Shown here: positions 1 to 8,185 of the stretch, piece by piece
How the letters are laid out: each line of letters begins with the position of its first letter
Position numbering within the stretch: position 1 is the stretch's first letter
Translations under genes and position numbers: made by a program
Notes under the pieces: generated by a model
The model's input: the letters and a program-made list of their open reading frames with translations, nothing else
The model's database searches: none
What the model was told of the DNA's origin: nothing
Assembly: GCF_000498955.2 (NCBI RefSeq)
Contig: NZ_AYGX02000070.1
Location: 1 to 64,000 of the forward strand
DNA length: 64,000 bases
Reading direction: 5' to 3'
DNA from: Lactiplantibacillus fabifermentans DSM 21115
Lineage (GTDB): Bacteria > Bacillota > Bacilli > Lactobacillales > Lactobacillaceae

Positions 1-283
1 AGCTGATCTTTTTTGTCCGAACAGCGTTCGGATTAATTTTACAATCTACCTTGTTACTAAATATTGGTATTCGGTATTTTTTTCATGAGAATTAATCATA
101 TTTTGAACCAACGAATTTTGTTGCCCAGTACTCGAATTAAAAAATAGTGTTGCCAAGAACCGCAATCAATAATAATTCTCAGATTGGTGTGCCGAAATCC
201 ACTAGATTCTTAATGAATAAAATTATGGAACACATAATTATACACTGCATCATTGTAAAACATAGTAACGCACATTTAAGTAA

Positions 284-1654
284 CTATCCATTGGCTTTCA
301 TAACTGCCCTTACTAAGCTGTCAGTTTTATTATGAGACCCGATTAGCCACAGGGCCTTGTCAACAATCGTCCAGTCCAATCTGTTCCGATTGCATGCCGA
401 TAAAAGTTCTTTTTGGGCCGGTAAGACATAATCGTAATAATCAAATTTTGGGGACTCCGGTACAGAAAATACACCGGTTTTGAACAGAATTCTAGCATCA
501 TGTATATCCACTGGAACTAGAACTGCCGCCATATTTTTCAACGCCGGGTTAAATTTCAAACCATGAATAGCCCGCACCAGCATCCCACTGATTTTCGGGC
601 CATACCCTCTTAATTTCTTAATGTTTTTCAGTAGCTCATAGGCATCATTAGTACTGGTAAATAAATTAATTGGTTCACCGCCATAGTTCTGAATGATGAA
701 GTTTGTGTTTTCTATCCATGAGCGTAGTAGCGCATTGGGATACCTGGCACCTAACCTTTTAACGATAGCATTAAAGATATCATCTTCGCTTAAATTAATA
801 ATCGTGTTTGGGTCAAAGTATTCTGAGTGTTCTTCATACAATCGTTTAGCTTTCTCATACATATTATTGGATTTTAACCCATGATCGTTACAAGCGATGT
901 AATACAAAAAACGAGCATGAAATTTTGAACCTTTTTCGACACCTTTGGGGACCTGATTGCCGATTAAATTAGCCTGAGCTCCTAAGAAGAATGAATCATT
1001 ATAGTACTGCTTATTTAGTAGTCTAACTAACATATCTGCTCGTGCGTGATTGATTTTCAAAAGACTACTCTTATGAAATTCAAAAGTCTGCAGAATGCTA
1101 TTCACAAACTCATAGACCTGTTCGATGGGTTGAGAAGCATCAATTTCAATATATGTAGAATCTACTTGAACTTTGTTTTCATAAAACTTGTTAACTCGCC
1201 TAAGAAATTCGGTGGTATGTAAGCATTTACGATTCTGTGACGAAGTGCGCTTCCTAGAAGTTTGTTCATCTATATGAAAGTAAAAAGTCAAATCAGGCTT
1301 TTTAAAGGGAATATTGATTTTATGAACAAAGTCATGAGTATCACTGTCTTCGGAGTTTTCTTCTGCATAACGATAAGCTAATGCATAGTCAGCATAGTGG
1401 TTCCAAATAACAATCTTATTCGCCTTAAGTGCCGGGATGGTTTTATTTTCGTATATCCAAGCCCAATCCGCTGCAAGAGAATATTTTTTTGCTAAGTTTG
1501 CGCCCTTATTTTCTAATATTTCATGTAATGCTCCACCTAACGGAGATTCAAACATTTCACAAAATTCATACTGAGAAACATTTTTTCTTTGCTTCAATAA
1601 CTTCATGACAGTTGTCTTACATGCACCATCAATACCTTCAAATGCCACTAACAT
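284..1654 (-). CDS. dTMP-kinase-like / HhH-GPD glycosylase-like fusion protein
   Basis: A protein of 456 aa with two halves. The N-terminus (about 1-190) resembles thymidylate kinase: FEGIDGACKTT at residues 5-15 sits where the family has its P-loop, but the conserved Gly before Lys is Cys12. The C-terminus (about 330-450) has a helix-hairpin-helix LRGYGPKISG at 348-357 followed by VPVDIHDARI with Asp383, the arrangement of lysine and aspartate seen in HhH-GPD DNA glycosylases. I see no Fe-S cysteine cluster. I start at ATG 1654 because GGAAG lies 8 nt upstream; an in-frame TTG at 1669 has no such site. The gene is more AT-rich than the core genes, which suggests transfer. The function is inferred only: nucleotide salvage coupled to base removal, or a defence-type gene. 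Confidence 0.75.
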   Translation of the reverse strand: MLVAFEGIDGACKTTVMKLLKQRKNVSQYEFCEMFESPLGGALHEILENKGANLAKKYSLAADWAWIYENKTIPALKANKIVIWNHYADYALAYRYAEENSEDSDTHDFVHKINIPFKKPDLTFYFHIDEQTSRKRTSSQNRKCLHTTEFLRRVNKFYENKVQVDSTYIEIDASQPIEQVYEFVNSILQTFEFHKSSLLKINHARADMLVRLLNKQYYNDSFFLGAQANLIGNQVPKGVEKGSKFHARFLYYIACNDHGLKSNNMYEKAKRLYEEHSEYFDPNTIINLSEDDIFNAIVKRLGARYPNALLRSWIENTNFIIQNYGGEPINLFTSTNDAYELLKNIKKLRGYGPKISGMLVRAIHGLKFNPALKNMAAVLVPVDIHDARILFKTGVFSVPESPKFDYYDYVLPAQKELLSACNRNRLDWTIVDKALWLIGSHNKTDSLVRAVMKANG

Positions 1655-2011
1655 CAAAACCACTTCCAAATTAAAATATAATTTTCAGGCCGTCTGAGCT
1701 ACCATGGAATGCTTTTTCACTGCTTGCCGGCCCTCACCAACATACTTAAAGCTCACCGAATAGTACATAGTGCTCGGATACAATATATTGAACCATTGTT
1801 ACCGAATGTATACCGACGACTACCTTCGTTCTTAATTTATTAACCCACGCAGGCAGTCGTCTCGTTCGAATTTACACCGCATTCCGCAAAAATCAATAAT
1901 AGTCCTCTTCATAATGGATGAGATTCACGCTAAATATTAGTATATTATTAAAAAAAGATGTGTTGAATGCCATTTATTTTTAATACTTCGGCAAAAAAAC
2001 TAATTCGTTAC
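1655..2011. other. AT-rich intergenic region, no gene seen
   Basis: This stretch lies upstream of the kinase/glycosylase fusion and downstream of the flavoprotein terminator. I found no convincing ORF with a ribosome binding site, no tRNA and no repeat shared with the rest of the window. It presumably carries the promoter of the fusion gene, but no good -35/-10 pair stands out. Confidence 0.5.
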
Positions 2012-2045
2012 AAAAAAGCTTCGATATCGAAGAGATACCGCAGCC
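2012..2045 (-). terminator. Intrinsic terminator of flavoprotein gene
   Basis: Read on the minus strand, GCTGCGGTATC pairs with GATATCGAAGC around a TCTTC loop with one mismatch, followed by a run of six T. It lies about 35 bp after the flavoprotein stop codon. Confidence 0.75.
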
Positions 2046-2079
2046 TTTTTGAATTTGTGTGATTAGCTTATTCATTTTT

Positions 2080-3612
2080 TTAATTTGCTGCAGCTTGTTG
2101 ACCCGCTAAACGACCAAACGTCTGCGCGTGGCTTGCCGCCAAGCCCGGTACTCGGTCAGGATAACTGCCAAAGAAGAAGCCCCCACTATCGTTACCGGCA
2201 GCGTACAAATGCTTGATTGGTTCATACTTTTCATTAATGACAGCCATTTGCTTATTGACCCGTAAGCCATCGGAAGTACACAAGATTCGGCCGCCAAGAA
2301 TACAGCCATAATAAGGCTTTTGCTCCACTGGCGTTAAGCGATAAGCTTCTTTACCAAAGTCTTGGTCAATGTTGTCTTTAACAAGTTCATTGTTCCGGGC
2401 CACGGTTGTCTTCAACGCATCAACTGGTAGCTGCAACTTTTCGGCGAGTTCTTCAATCGTATCGGCTTTAACGACTAAACCTTTATCAACGTATTGTTGC
2501 GTATCGGCTTCCAGTTTTTCAGCACTGGCCATGTACCCTGGAAAACCGACCCGCGCACAACCTAATGTGTGGAATTGTTTCGCATACTCACCGTAATTGG
2601 CATCCCAAATCATGGCATATAAGTAGCCTGGTTGTTTGCTGGCCGCATTAACAATGAATTGATATGGGACGGATTCATTGGCGAAGCGTTGCCCACGTAA
2701 GTTGACTTTCAGTAACGGATGACTTCCCAGCCAGAGCCAATCTTGATAGGTCGCCGTTTGAACAAACATATCATCAGTTTTAGTGCCAACGGGAACTAAG
2801 CCGCGGTCAAAAATACATTCTGCCGGTTCTTCATCCTTAATAGCACCCACGTTTAACGCCGACGTAATCCCGGCACCGTTATTGCGTGGGCTATCATTAT
2901 AAACATTCTTCTTTAATGCTAACGGATTCCAAGCCTTCAACAAGTCTTTATTGGCCGAATAACCGCCCGTACATAAGATAACACCTTTGCTAGCATTAAC
3001 TTGCAAATAGGCCCCCGTCGTCAAATCTTTAACAATTGCTCCGGTCACGACATCATCCGTCTTGACTAATTCAACTAACGCTGTGTTAAACTTCAAGTCA
3101 ACACCCATATCGGTAACTTTTTCTTGGAACCAGTCACCGTAAGAGGCAAAGGTCTGATCATCAATAGTCGGATCATTTTCAGTTGGAAAGCCTTCATAAG
3201 CGCTACTAGTGACCATTGCATCCGGTTCAGAACGTAAATGGGCCCCGTGTGGCTTCAAAATATTATCTTCGACCCAATTAACGGCTTCCGCACTATGGTT
3301 CGCCCAATGGTAGAGCAACCCTTCGTCAACGTTATGTTGCGCAAACGCCGCCAAATATTCCACTAAATCATACTTGTTAATCGTTAAGCCGGCGCGCTTT
3401 TGCGCATTTGTCCCAACCGCACCTAAGCCTAAGCGCAACAAATTAATGGTGGCTTCTTTTTCAATCACCATGACTTGCGCGTGTTTTTCTGCCGCAGCCG
3501 CGGCCGCCATCATACCGGCATTTCCCGCTCCAACCACTAGCACATCAGTCGTGACGGTTGCACTGACCGTACCGTCAAAATCAAAATGATCAACGTTCCA
3601 TTGATTACTCAT
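2080..3612 (-). CDS. FAD-dependent oxidoreductase, fumarate reductase flavoprotein-like
   Basis: A soluble flavoprotein of 510 aa. The N-terminal VVVGAGNAGMMAAAAAA-type dinucleotide motif followed by VIEKE binds the FAD ADP moiety, and the C-terminal HLYAAGNDSGGFFFGSYP closes the flavin site. The middle has the capping-domain layout of fumarate reductase/3-ketosteroid dehydrogenase flavoproteins. No FMN-binding or haem domain is present, so electrons must come from a separate donor. The ATG at 3612 is chosen for the GGAGGGTTAATT site upstream; an earlier in-frame start lacks one. It is divergent from a LysR gene that probably controls it. The substrate cannot be told from sequence; an enoate or fumarate-like acid is a guess. 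Confidence 0.85.
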   Translation of the reverse strand: MSNQWNVDHFDFDGTVSATVTTDVLVVGAGNAGMMAAAAAAEKHAQVMVIEKEATINLLRLGLGAVGTNAQKRAGLTINKYDLVEYLAAFAQHNVDEGLLYHWANHSAEAVNWVEDNILKPHGAHLRSEPDAMVTSSAYEGFPTENDPTIDDQTFASYGDWFQEKVTDMGVDLKFNTALVELVKTDDVVTGAIVKDLTTGAYLQVNASKGVILCTGGYSANKDLLKAWNPLALKKNVYNDSPRNNGAGITSALNVGAIKDEEPAECIFDRGLVPVGTKTDDMFVQTATYQDWLWLGSHPLLKVNLRGQRFANESVPYQFIVNAASKQPGYLYAMIWDANYGEYAKQFHTLGCARVGFPGYMASAEKLEADTQQYVDKGLVVKADTIEELAEKLQLPVDALKTTVARNNELVKDNIDQDFGKEAYRLTPVEQKPYYGCILGGRILCTSDGLRVNKQMAVINEKYEPIKHLYAAGNDSGGFFFGSYPDRVPGLAASHAQTFGRLAGQQAAAN

Positions 3613-3664
3613 AATTAACCCTCCAATTTGTGAACACTTAATTAAATAAATCAATCATCTGACT

Positions 3665-3701
3665 TTGACTAATCCTTACTTAGTCATCTCTGATTAGTCA
3701 A
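3665..3701. promoter_or_regulatory. Inverted-repeat operator between flavoprotein and LysR genes
   Basis: TTGACTAATC (3665-3674) and GATTAGTCAA (3692-3701) form a perfect 10-bp inverted repeat. A further half-site TTAGTC lies between them at 3680-3685. The position in the divergent intergenic region fits a LysR-type tetramer binding site. Which promoter it acts on is inference. Confidence 0.65.
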
Positions 3702-3815
3702 GGCTAGATTGTTATCGTTTACATTGTTCATGTTATCACGATAAAAAGCGCCCGTGAAACGCAAAAATGTTATTATTAATAAGGAAAACTGATAACTAAA
3801 TTGAAGGTGACTTTT

Positions 3816-4715
3816 TTGAATATTGATCACTTAAAAATCTTTACCAATTTGGCACAAACTTTGAATTTTTCATTGACGGCCAAAACAATGAACATTTCTC
3901 AGTCTGCCGTTTCCCAAGCAATCAAGTCAATTGAAAACGAACTTGGATTCACATTATTTAATCGTACGAAACGGCAAGTTAGTCTCACTAGAAGTGGCGC
4001 CGCGTTTGAACAACGCATCGAAGCCGTCCTTGCCAACTTCGACAAAGCAGTCATTGACAGCCGGGAAATTTATCAACGTGAACGCAGCAATCTCACGATT
4101 GGTACAACCGGCACGACTTTTGAAGCCCACCTACTGCCGCTAATTATTCGTAACTTTTGTGATACTGATGACCAAATTAAACTTTACTTGGAGACTTTTA
4201 ATCACAACCAACTCAAGCAACATCTACTTAACCAAGAATGTGATTTGATCTTTACGACTCAAGATGACGTCGCCGATACACCGCAGATTCATTTCACCCC
4301 GCTAGTCACAGGTTACTTTTGTGCGTTAATTCCTCAATCAAACCCATTAAGTGCTGCGCAACAACTTGATTTGTACAATCTTGACCAGCAAAACCTAATC
4401 ATGTTGACTAATGATTGGTGTCCACCATTACAATTACAAATGCAAGACCAACTAAAAAAAGCTTGTCCGGATGCCGATTTGACTTACGCTGATAATGTCA
4501 CGACCGCTACAACCATGGTAGCCGCGGGTCTGGGGAGCTGCGTCATGCCCAACTTTATTACTTGTGCCAGTCAAGCCAGCTTCAAGATTGTTCCCCTCAA
4601 CGTGACCACGCCACTCGCTTATGGCATCGCCACCTTAGCCGACCATCCCGCCCCAATTGCATTAAAATTCATCAAACAAGTTCAACGTTACGATTCATTG
4701 CAACAAAAAAACTAA
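3816..4715 (+). CDS. LysR-family transcriptional regulator
   Basis: A 299-aa regulator. Residues about 1-60 form the winged HTH (FSLTAKTMNISQSAVSQAIKS), and the rest is a periplasmic-binding-like co-inducer domain, a normal full length for LysR proteins. The TTG at 3816 is preferred because AAGGTGA ends 5 nt upstream; the TTG at 3801 overlaps that site. Divergent placement and the intergenic inverted repeat suggest it controls the neighbouring flavoprotein and itself. The effector is unknown. Confidence 0.88.
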   Translation: MNIDHLKIFTNLAQTLNFSLTAKTMNISQSAVSQAIKSIENELGFTLFNRTKRQVSLTRSGAAFEQRIEAVLANFDKAVIDSREIYQRERSNLTIGTTGTTFEAHLLPLIIRNFCDTDDQIKLYLETFNHNQLKQHLLNQECDLIFTTQDDVADTPQIHFTPLVTGYFCALIPQSNPLSAAQQLDLYNLDQQNLIMLTNDWCPPLQLQMQDQLKKACPDADLTYADNVTTATTMVAAGLGSCVMPNFITCASQASFKIVPLNVTTPLAYGIATLADHPAPIALKFIKQVQRYDSLQQKN

Positions 4716-4745
4716 GCAACATGGCCAGCGGTCAACGTTGCTTAG
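4712..4745. terminator. Bidirectional terminator shared by convergent genes
   Basis: CTAAGCAAC (4712-4720) pairs with GTTGCTTAG (4737-4745). A-runs on the left and T-runs on the right allow termination on both strands. The LysR stop codon and the stop codon of the small convergent gene both lie inside the stem. Confidence 0.8.
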
Positions 4746-4897
4746 TTTTTGTCGGTAATTTGCTCATCCATCGCATCAGCAGCTTCGCGTCCATAGTCAG
4801 CACCGTCATCTTGTGAGCCAATCTCACGATTAAAAGCAGCAATTTGTTCAGGATCATCATTCCAGATGTCAGGATACTTGTGTTCATCGTTAATCAT
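4742..4897 (-). CDS. Small acidic conserved-type hypothetical protein
   Basis: A 51-aa ORF starting MINDEHKYPDIWNDDPE and rich in Asp and Glu. AGAGGTGG lies just before its ATG, and its stop codon sits in the shared terminator stem, both of which argue that it is real. There is no signal peptide, membrane segment or known motif. It resembles the short acidic cytosolic proteins common in lactobacilli; I cannot assign a function. Confidence 0.65.
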   Translation of the reverse strand: MINDEHKYPDIWNDDPEQIAAFNREIGSQDDGADYGREAADAMDEQITDKN

Positions 4898-4964
4898 AAC
4901 GCCACCTCTTGCCACTAGTATAGCAACAATCGCTTATCAATAGCGTCGATTAGCACTTTCCAAA

Positions 4965-5546
4965 TCATTGCAACCGCGGCAACAATTCCGCCAGCGTCGT
5001 CACCGTTCCTAACCGGTCAAACATTTCATCAAAGAAAAATTGATGCCGAACTAATTTACGGTCCGCACATGCATCTTCGACAACAATTAACTGATAGGCA
5101 TTTTGAAACGCATCCAACGCGGTCGCATATACCCCATTGGACGTAGAGACGCCCGTTAAAATAATATTTTGAATGCCGTGGCGGCGTAACTGTAAGTCCA
5201 AGTCGGTGCCAAAGAATGCCCCCGGATTGTGCTTAGTAATCTTGACCACATTAGTCGCATCAGCGTCATTGGCAATCTCCAGCGCTAATTTGCCATCATC
5301 CCCGGCATGGTCCAAGTCCCGTTCATCTGGTCCACTCACAAACGGATACAATTGTCGAAATGTAGCCATCTTAACACCAACTAAGGCAATTAAAGCTGGG
5401 GTGTTCTTTAACGCCGCTACCAATTGATTATTAGCCGCCAACACTTGTTGCGCATCGCGGGGATATAATGGTTGGGCATCCAAAATATTATCTTGCAAAT
5501 CAACGATCACTAACGCCGTTTGCCGTAAATCTAGTTTATCAGTCAT
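4965..5546 (-). CDS. Isochorismatase-family hydrolase lacking the usual Cys
   Basis: A 193-aa alpha/beta fold protein. ALVIVDLQDNI at residues 11-21 carries the family Asp (Asp16), and KITKHNPGAFFGTDL supplies the expected Lys region. At the nucleophile segment, ILTGVSTSNGVYATALDAF has Ser/Asn/Gly where classical members have Cys. Cys-less relatives exist, so this may be a different hydrolase or a non-catalytic protein. It appears monocistronic, downstream of the rplS terminator on the same strand. Confidence 0.8.
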   Translation of the reverse strand: MTDKLDLRQTALVIVDLQDNILDAQPLYPRDAQQVLAANNQLVAALKNTPALIALVGVKMATFRQLYPFVSGPDERDLDHAGDDGKLALEIANDADATNVVKITKHNPGAFFGTDLDLQLRRHGIQNIILTGVSTSNGVYATALDAFQNAYQLIVVEDACADRKLVRHQFFFDEMFDRLGTVTTLAELLPRLQ

Positions 5547-5575
5547 TTAAGCACTCACTTTCTCTTTCAGCCGTG

Positions 5576-5604
5576 AAAAAAAAAGCCAACCGAAAAATCG
5601 GTTG
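5576..5604 (-). terminator. rplS terminator
   Basis: CAACCGA and TCGGTTG (5587-5604) form a 7-bp stem with a short loop. On the minus strand it is followed by about nine T. It lies about 58 bp after the rplS stop. Confidence 0.85.
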
Positions 5605-5661
5605 ACTGCCATAACTCAATCAATGACCTAAGCCACCTGATTAAGTTTAAATTGCGTTGAT

Positions 5662-6018
5662 TTAGCCGCGACGACGTTCTGGGATACGAGCAGCTTTACC
5701 ATGTAATTCACGTAAGTAGTATAACTTAGCGCGACGTACACGACCTTGGCGAACGATATCAATCGCTGCAACCCGAGGAGTGTGTAATGGGAAAGTCCGT
5801 TCAACACCGACACCGTTACTGATCTTACGAACAGTATAAGTTTCGCTGATACCAGAACCGTGACGCTTAATAACGACACCTTCAAATAATTGGATCCGTT
5901 CGCGAGTACCTTCAACGACACGGGCGTGAACGCGGATCGTATCACCGGCACGGAAATCAGGGATATCTGTCCGGAGTTGTTCATTAGTGATCTTTTCGAT
6001 CAATGAGTTTTGACGCAT
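5662..6018 (-). CDS. rplS: Ribosomal protein bL19
   Basis: A full-length bL19 of 118 aa with the typical core [16 protein letters not shown] and the C-terminal [15 protein letters not shown]. It binds 23S rRNA at the 30S-50S interface. It follows trmD as in most Firmicutes, but here a separate promoter, a structured leader and its own terminator make it a single-gene transcript. Confidence 0.97.
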   Translation of the reverse strand: MRQNSLIEKITNEQLRTDIPDFRAGDTIRVHARVVEGTRERIQLFEGVVIKRHGSGISETYTVRKISNGVGVERTFPLHTPRVAAIDIVRQGRVRRAKLYYLRELHGKAARIPERRRG

Positions 6019-6097
6019 AATATGTTTCTTCCTTTCGCCGATATTCGTGACAGCTTGGTCAGCGGAATGTCGTTAATGGGCATAATAGCCAATAAAT
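6019..6097 (-). ncRNA. Candidate L19 leader (autoregulatory 5' UTR)
   Basis: The 5' UTR between the rplS promoter and its start codon contains paired segments around GACATTCCGCTGACCAAGC and its downstream partner, ending near GGCGAAAGGAAG. Ribosomal protein L19 leaders are known in Firmicutes at this position. Assignment rests on position and a partial hairpin only; a covariance-model search was not possible. Confidence 0.45.
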
Positions 6098-6127
6098 AGA
6101 ATACCACATCCGCCACGACAGATGCAA
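6098..6127 (-). promoter_or_regulatory. rplS promoter
   Basis: On the minus strand, TTGCAT (-35) and TATTCT (-10) are separated by 18 bp. It lies between the trmD stop and the rplS leader. Confidence 0.6.
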
Positions 6128-6146
6128 GAATTTTTTAATTAAAACC

Positions 6147-6887
6147 TTAGTAGCCTTCAGCGTCCGATTTAATATCCGCTAACATTTGTTTTTCTTTGCC
6201 AGATAACTGCATTTTGGCTAACATATCTGGTCGACGTTCATAGGTCCGCTTTAAAGCTTGTTCTAAGCGCCAGTCATCGATTTTACCATGGTCCCCGCTC
6301 AATAAGATGTCTGGCACGGTCATGCCACGAAAATCGGCCGGACGGGTGTATTGGGGATACTCTAATAATCCCGATGAAAATGAATCGCCGGGCGCCGATT
6401 CTGAATTGCCTAACACCCCTGGAATCAAACGGACGGTCGCATCAATCATCACCATCGCCCCTAATTCGCCCCCGGTCAAGACATAGTCGCCCAAGGACAC
6501 TTCATCAGTCACGAGTGACCGGATACGTTCGTCATAGCCCTCATAATGGCCACAGATAAACGTTAAGTGGTCTTCTTTAGCAAAGTCTTCAGCGACCTTT
6601 TGATTGAACTGATAGCCGGCCGGATCGAGTAAAATAACCCGTCCCGGTTCGGGATGTTTGGCATTAACATCCGCTAACGCGTCAAAAATCGGTTGTGGTT
6701 GCAGTAACATCCCGGCACCACCACCATAAGGATAATCATCAACGTGATTATGCTTATCAGTCGTAAAATCGCGGAAGTTGGTCACGCCAACGTCAATCAC
6801 GTTATTTTCAACGGCATTCCCAATCATTGATTCATGCAACGGGCCCTCAAACATCTGCGGGAACAAACTTAAAATATCAATCCGCAT
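6147..6887 (-). CDS. trmD: tRNA (guanine-37-N1)-methyltransferase
   Basis: A 246-aa SPOUT methyltransferase that makes m1G37 in tRNAs and prevents +1 frameshifting. The trefoil-knot SAM site is visible as [18 protein letters not shown] followed by LIPGVLGN, and the [10 protein letters not shown] segment is diagnostic. Its ATG overlaps the rimM stop codon by one base (TAATG), so translation is coupled to rimM. Confidence 0.97.
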   Translation of the reverse strand: MRIDILSLFPQMFEGPLHESMIGNAVENNVIDVGVTNFRDFTTDKHNHVDDYPYGGGAGMLLQPQPIFDALADVNAKHPEPGRVILLDPAGYQFNQKVAEDFAKEDHLTFICGHYEGYDERIRSLVTDEVSLGDYVLTGGELGAMVMIDATVRLIPGVLGNSESAPGDSFSSGLLEYPQYTRPADFRGMTVPDILLSGDHGKIDDWRLEQALKRTYERRPDMLAKMQLSGKEKQMLADIKSDAEGY

Positions 6888-7411
6888 TAGTCGATCAACC
6901 CTTCCATCAATTCGACCGTCACTTGACCAGCCGCTAAATCAACCGTCTTGATAACTTGCGGAATTTTGGGCAACAAGACATCACTTTGACCATGGTCACG
7001 TTGGACAACCCAAACGTCATTAGCGCCCGGTGACATGATTTCTTTAATCGTGCCCAAAGTTTCACCGTCAGTCGTTACCACGGTTAAACCGATGATTTGA
7101 TGGTAGTAATATTCGCCTTCAGGTAAGTCTTGCAAAGCTTCTGCCGGCACTTTAATCGTCCAAGTTTTATACTTTTCAACATCATTAATGTTATTGAGCC
7201 CTTTAAAGGTCAGAAAAACTAACCCCTTATTGGCACGGGCCTTTTCAATCGTGACAGGTACGCCCCCGGTTGTCGCATTAATATCTTTGAACAAGACCAA
7301 TTCTTGGCCCTTTACAAAACGCTTCTCAGGAAAGTCCGTCACCACCACCACTTTCACTTCACCGCGAATGCCGTGGGTGTTCACTAAGGTTCCGACTCGA
7401 TAGTAATCCAT
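6887..7411 (-). CDS. rimM: 16S rRNA processing protein RimM
   Basis: A 174-aa protein with the N-terminal RimM beta-barrel ([16 protein letters not shown]) and the C-terminal PRC-barrel ([16 protein letters not shown]). It assists 30S head maturation and binds uS19. The ATG at 7411 has GAGGAGGT a few bases upstream; an upstream in-frame codon is ignored. It is separated from khpA by a terminator-like hairpin and overlaps trmD. Confidence 0.96.
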   Translation of the reverse strand: MDYYRVGTLVNTHGIRGEVKVVVVTDFPEKRFVKGQELVLFKDINATTGGVPVTIEKARANKGLVFLTFKGLNNINDVEKYKTWTIKVPAEALQDLPEGEYYYHQIIGLTVVTTDGETLGTIKEIMSPGANDVWVVQRDHGQSDVLLPKIPQVIKTVDLAAGQVTVELMEGLID

Positions 7412-7504
7412 TGGTACCTCCTCAAATTGCAATTTAACTTTAATTAACTTTTTTAGTTGGGTTTAATTATCAGCCAACCACCACAAATACACAACTTTTA
7501 AGTC

Positions 7505-7552
7505 TAATAAAAAACTCTCGAACAAAACATCACTGCTTCGCTCAAGAGTTTT
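7505..7552 (-). terminator. Terminator overlapping the khpA stop codon
   Basis: Segments 7511-7523 and 7540-7552 pair along 13 positions including G-T pairs. On the minus strand the hairpin is followed by TTTTTTATTAG. The khpA stop codon is inside the right arm, so most transcripts of the ylxM-ffh-rpsP-khpA unit probably end here before rimM. Confidence 0.7.
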
Positions 7553-7799
7553 TTGATTGTCCATCTTCGATCGTAAGACGAACACGTTTAGGTCCTGAAA
7601 CTCGGACACTATACACGATCGTCCGAATTGCCGAAGCAACTCGTCCTTGTCGCCCAATAACACGACCGATATCTTCGGGATTAACCGTTAAGTTATATTC
7701 CAAGTATCGATTGGTTTCTTTGAAATCAATCGTGATATCGTCCGGATATTGAACTAATGGGGTGACGACCGTGGTGATTAAAGCTTTAATATCTGCCAT
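7542..7799 (-). CDS. khpA: KH-domain RNA-binding protein KhpA
   Basis: An 85-aa protein that is a single KH domain. IGRVIGRQGRVASAIRTIV contains the GRQG loop that contacts RNA. It is KhpA (YlqC), partner of KhpB/EloR in several Gram-positive bacteria, linked to cell elongation and RNA binding. It lies 17 bp after rpsP and is cotranscribed with it. Confidence 0.93.
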   Translation of the reverse strand: MADIKALITTVVTPLVQYPDDITIDFKETNRYLEYNLTVNPEDIGRVIGRQGRVASAIRTIVYSVRVSGPKRVRLTIEDGQSKNS

Positions 7800-7816
7800 G
7801 ATCTATTACCGCTTTA

Positions 7817-8089
7817 TTATTTAGTGAACTTAGCTTCGTGGTACTTCTTCATGATACCGGCTTTAGATAAGATATTCTTAACCGTATCTGAAGGTTGGGC
7901 ACCATTGTTTAACCAACCGAGGATATCTTCCTCTTCAAGTTTAACTTGGGCTGGTTCTGTAAGTGGGTTGTATGTGCCGACTTGGGCGATAAAACGACCA
8001 TCACGTGGTGAACGTGAATCCGCAACAACAATCCGGTAAAATGGATTTTTCTTTGAACCCATCCGCTTTAAACGAATCTTGACTGACAT
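7817..8089 (-). CDS. rpsP: Ribosomal protein bS16
   Basis: A 90-aa bS16 with the family start [20 protein letters not shown] and the [14 protein letters not shown] segment. It is a structural 30S protein. Its location between ffh and khpA matches the usual Firmicute order. Confidence 0.97.
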   Translation of the reverse strand: MSVKIRLKRMGSKKNPFYRIVVADSRSPRDGRFIAQVGTYNPLTEPAQVKLEEEDILGWLNNGAQPSDTVKNILSKAGIMKKYHEAKFTK

Positions 8090-8185
8090 TTAAACACCTC
8101 CCGAATTCTTTAACAGATAATAATATACCAGTAATTCAATAGCTTGTAAAGGACTTTTTCTTGACAGGCTAAAAAATGTTTAAAA

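Noticed and set aside
147-335. A 62-aa plus-strand frame at the window start
   Set aside because: No ribosome binding site, low-complexity start, and overlap with the end of the kinase/glycosylase fusion gene.
5628-5984. A 118-aa minus-strand frame in another phase of rplS
   Set aside because: It overlaps the ribosomal protein gene almost fully and is a shadow frame.
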